Shown here: in pieces, positions 61,997 to 64,000 of the stretch
How positions within the stretch are numbered: the first letter of the stretch is position 1
How the letters are laid out: each line of letters starts with the position of its first letter
From: Bacillota bacterium
GTDB taxonomy: Bacteria; Bacillota; Clostridia; Acetivibrionales; DTU013
Assembly: GCA_023435925.1 (NCBI GenBank)
Contig: JAEZLF010000152.1
Location: forward strand, 1 to 64,000
Reading direction: 5' to 3'
DNA length: 64,000 nucleotides
Position numbers and translations under genes: made by a program
The notes under the pieces: model-generated
What the model was told of the DNA's origin: nothing
The model's database searches: none
Seen by the model: the letters and a program-made list of their open reading frames with translations, nothing else

Positions 61997-62033
61997 ATTA
62001 TAAAACATAATGTCCATAATGTCCATAATGGTC
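61997..62033 (-). promoter_or_regulatory. Toxin-antitoxin promoter with iterated operator
   Basis: On the minus strand TGGACA (62020-62025), 17-base spacer, TATAAT (61997-62002). The plus-strand repeats CATAATGTC (62006-62014), CATAATGTC (62015-62023) and CATAATGGTC (62024-62033) cover the spacer and -35. Confidence 0.75.
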
Positions 62034-62176
62034 ATAAAATAAAATTATTAAACATATTATTTTTTGAGTAATTTTGTTGAGGTACCAATATTTATGATAA
62101 AATTGTGGGTGGGGTAGTTCTTTAATTAAATAGCTCATGAAAACCGTAAATGATTACCTTGGGGAGGAATACAAAA

Positions 62177-62632
62177 ATGTTTGATATAAGTAGATTTAAA
62201 GGAATTGTTGAGTCTTTTTACAAACAACTGCTTAATACGAATACAGAAATCACCAGTATAAAATTATCGGAGGAAAAATTCTCTCTTAGAGAAATCATAG
62301 GACATCTGATTGATTCAGCGTCCAACAATCATCAAAGATTTGTCAGACTGCAATTTGAGGATCTGCTGGATTTTCCCGGGTATGACTGTGAAGAATGGGT
62401 AAGAATTCAGAAATATAATAGTCTGGACTGGAATGTGTTGGTTACGCTTTGGTACCAATACAACGTTCTGCTCCTTCATGTTATTGAAAAAATAGATGAG
62501 ACAAAGCTTAAAAATGTATGGGTTAAAAATGAAGAAACTCCCTGCCTGGAGTTTTTGGTTAATGACTATTACAGACATCTGAAAGTTCATATGGAGCATT
62601 TTTCCAATAGGCGAGACGAGCTGCCTGAATGA
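62177..62632 (+). CDS. DinB-family protein
   Basis: A 151-residue four-helix protein of the DinB superfamily, which usually binds a metal and conjugates thiols (for example bacillithiol) to substrates. The metal-ligand histidines are in IGHLIDSASNNHQRFVRLQ and YYRHLKVHMEHFSNR. GGGGAGG (62161-62167) favours the ATG at 62177; a frame upstream to 62150 has no site. Substrate unknown. Confidence 0.82.
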   Translation: MFDISRFKGIVESFYKQLLNTNTEITSIKLSEEKFSLREIIGHLIDSASNNHQRFVRLQFEDLLDFPGYDCEEWVRIQKYNSLDWNVLVTLWYQYNVLLLHVIEKIDETKLKNVWVKNEETPCLEFLVNDYYRHLKVHMEHFSNRRDELPE

Positions 62633-62814
62633 GGAGACATTCTATTTTGTTTGCTTCTTTCCCAAATATGACATACTGTTGTCAACTGTATTTTATTACA
62701 ATGAGGAAGAACAATTTATAATGAACATAGCGATTTTGGTTACTGTAATCAAACAAGAGGGTACAAGGCATAAACATCGCTGTTAAAGACCTTATTGTTG
62801 ATGTAATAATATAC

Positions 62815-62842
62815 ATAATATAGATAAGATAATATAGATAGG
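62815..62842 (+). repeat. 14-base tandem repeat before the Nei-like gene
   Basis: ATAATATAGATAAG (62815-62828) and ATAATATAGATAGG (62829-62842), one mismatch, directly upstream of the ribosome-binding site GGAGGG. Confidence 0.7.
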
Positions 62843-62861
62843 ATTTGGAGGGAGAAGAAAA

Positions 62862-63689
62862 ATGATAGAACTGCCGGAAGCCTCTACATTGGCAAAACAG
62901 ATCAATGCCACCATAAGTGGGAAAAAAGTGATGAATGTGTATGCGGCTCAATCGCCTCACAAATTTGCCTGGTATTATGGAGATCCGCAAAATTATCATC
63001 ATTTACTCCAGGGGAAGGTAATCGGAAGGGCTGCAGGTTTTGGCGGAATGGTTGAAATCAAAGCAGAAGATGCAATTTTGCTGTTTGGAGACGGAACAAA
63101 TTTAAGATTTTACTCAGAGAATGAGAAACGGCCTTTAAAACATCAGCTTCTTATTGAATTTGAGGATTTTACTGCAATGAGTGCATCCATTCAGATGTAT
63201 GGCGGGATATGGTGCTTTCCGGCTGGTGAGTTTGATAACAAGTATTATCTTATTGCAAAAGAAAGGCCATCTCCTCTTTCGGACCAATTTAATGAAACAC
63301 TTTTTTATGCTATTGTATCGGAGCCGGATAACGAAGGACTAAGTGCAAAAGCACTACTTGCTACAGAGCAAAGAATACCCGGTCTGGGCAATGGCGTATT
63401 ACAGGATATTCTTTATAATGCAGGGATCCATCCGAAGAAAAAGGTTAAGTCATTCACTGATCAGGAAAAATCCATTCTGTTTCATGCTATCAAATCTACG
63501 CTTGCCGAAATGACTTTCCTGGGTGGCAGAGATACGGAAAGAGACCTGTTTGGCTGCTTTGGCGGGTATAAGACCAAGGTTAGCAAAAATACGGTAGACA
63601 AGCCCTGCCCTAAATGCAATACTATAATCAGGAAAGAAGCTTATCTGGGAGGAAGCGTTTATTTTTGCCCCACGTGTCAAAGCCTATAG
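62862..63689 (+). CDS. Fpg/Nei-like protein lacking N-terminal Pro
   Basis: A 275-residue protein of the formamidopyrimidine-DNA glycosylase/endonuclease VIII family with H2TH and a C-terminal zinc finger (CPKCNTIIRKEA, then CPTCQ). Active family members start MPELPEV and use the Pro exposed by Met removal as the nucleophile. Here the start is MIELPEA: Glu is kept but Pro is replaced by Ile. The ATG at 62862 has GGAGGG upstream and no other in-frame start gives Pro. So glycosylase chemistry may be lost or changed while DNA binding is kept. The rest of the domain is full length. Confidence 0.82.
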   Translation: MIELPEASTLAKQINATISGKKVMNVYAAQSPHKFAWYYGDPQNYHHLLQGKVIGRAAGFGGMVEIKAEDAILLFGDGTNLRFYSENEKRPLKHQLLIEFEDFTAMSASIQMYGGIWCFPAGEFDNKYYLIAKERPSPLSDQFNETLFYAIVSEPDNEGLSAKALLATEQRIPGLGNGVLQDILYNAGIHPKKKVKSFTDQEKSILFHAIKSTLAEMTFLGGRDTERDLFGCFGGYKTKVSKNTVDKPCPKCNTIIRKEAYLGGSVYFCPTCQSL

Positions 63690-63790
63690 AGGCGGCTTAG
63701 CGAGATATAGGCGAGATATAGGATATCGTAGCAAGAAATCGGTTATTTACCATGACAGATCATATGATAAAAGAAAGAAGGTGCAAAATT

Positions 63791-64000
63791 ATGCAATGGA
63801 ATGAAATCTTTCCGCAGGAACAGAAACCCACAATGGAGGATATTGCAGACTATATTGGCGGAGATGCTAAAGAATTATGGCAGGGACTTATGAATTACAT
63901 GGAAACGGCCTATAATGTGAAACCTAAGCTATCCTACAGCGGATGCTCCGGTAAGCCCGGTTGGAATGTGAAGTTCCAGAAGAGTGGTCAGTCATTTGGC
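63791..64000 (+). CDS. DUF3788 family protein, 3' end outside window
   Basis: The first 70 residues of a protein beginning MQWNEIFPQEQKPTMEDIAD and continuing through YSGCSGKPGWNVKFQKSGQS, typical of DUF3788 proteins of about 130-140 residues. Function unknown. GAAAGAAGGTG precedes the ATG. Confidence 0.75.
   Translation, partial: MQWNEIFPQEQKPTMEDIADYIGGDAKELWQGLMNYMETAYNVKPKLSYSGCSGKPGWNVKFQKSGQSFG

Noticed and set aside
62600..63002. Minus-strand ORF overlapping the start of the Nei-like gene
   Set aside because: Composition is low-complexity hydrophobic and it is antisense to a clear family member.

Overview
The window looks like chromosome from an anaerobic, low-to-moderate GC Firmicute of the class Clostridia. 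The evidence is the trimeric [FeFe]-hydrogenase with a Rex-like operator, strong Shine-Dalgarno sites, several TTG/GTG starts, T-box leaders ahead of tRNA synthetase genes, LplB/LplC-type sugar transport with a YesMN-type two-component pair, and the order mltG-trmR-trhP also known from Bacillus (yrrL-yrrM-yrrO). No tRNA, rRNA, CRISPR array, prophage or intact transposase gene was seen.

1-13.8 kb is core: the 3' part of a phosphoglucomutase gene, a cysteine-rich protein of unknown function, an HD-GYP protein, dnaE, a TRAP (mtrB) homologue, a DUF2007 protein, a YbgC-like thioesterase, pgsA, a DUF5685 protein, a DnaJ-domain protein with a cysteine-rich tail, a membrane protein and mutS2.

13.8-24.3 kb is the most distinctive part: one transcription unit with its own promoter. 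It encodes a 2308-residue NRPS (C - remnant A - FkbH - T - C - A - T), a membrane histidine kinase with a 7TM-like N-terminus, and a receiver/HD-GYP response regulator. The second A domain gives a specificity code that reads as proline. The FkbH domain suggests a glyceryl unit from 1,3-bisphosphoglycerate. No release domain is present. I infer a small acyl/glyceryl-prolyl molecule that may be sensed by the co-encoded kinase and relayed to cyclic-di-GMP turnover.

24.3-37.2 kb: typA, mltG, trmR and trhP (tRNA wobble uridine modification), a penicillin-binding protein whose ribosome-binding site lies in a terminator-like hairpin, then hydCBA. The HydB subunit is fused to a GltD/NfnB-like NAD(P)H:flavin module.

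37.2-49 kb is a carbohydrate locus: YesM-type kinase, YesN-type regulator (apparent ATT start codon), two permeases, a binding lipoprotein, a large inverted-repeat element, a gene remnant, a UroD-fold protein and a GH106-type alpha-L-rhamnosidase. Next comes a strong promoter driving a tiny frame-disrupted ORF.

49-64 kb mixes housekeeping and accessory genes: rsgA, acetyltransferases, tyrS and metG (each behind a T-box leader), a methyltransferase behind an unidentified structured leader with a strong terminator, DUF1848 and other Fe-S/radical-SAM-like proteins, a DUF2087 regulator, a probable toxin-antitoxin pair with an iterated operator, DinB, an Fpg/Nei-like protein lacking the usual N-terminal proline, and the start of a DUF3788 gene. 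Two internally deleted pseudogenes and a REP-like palindrome mark this part as plastic.
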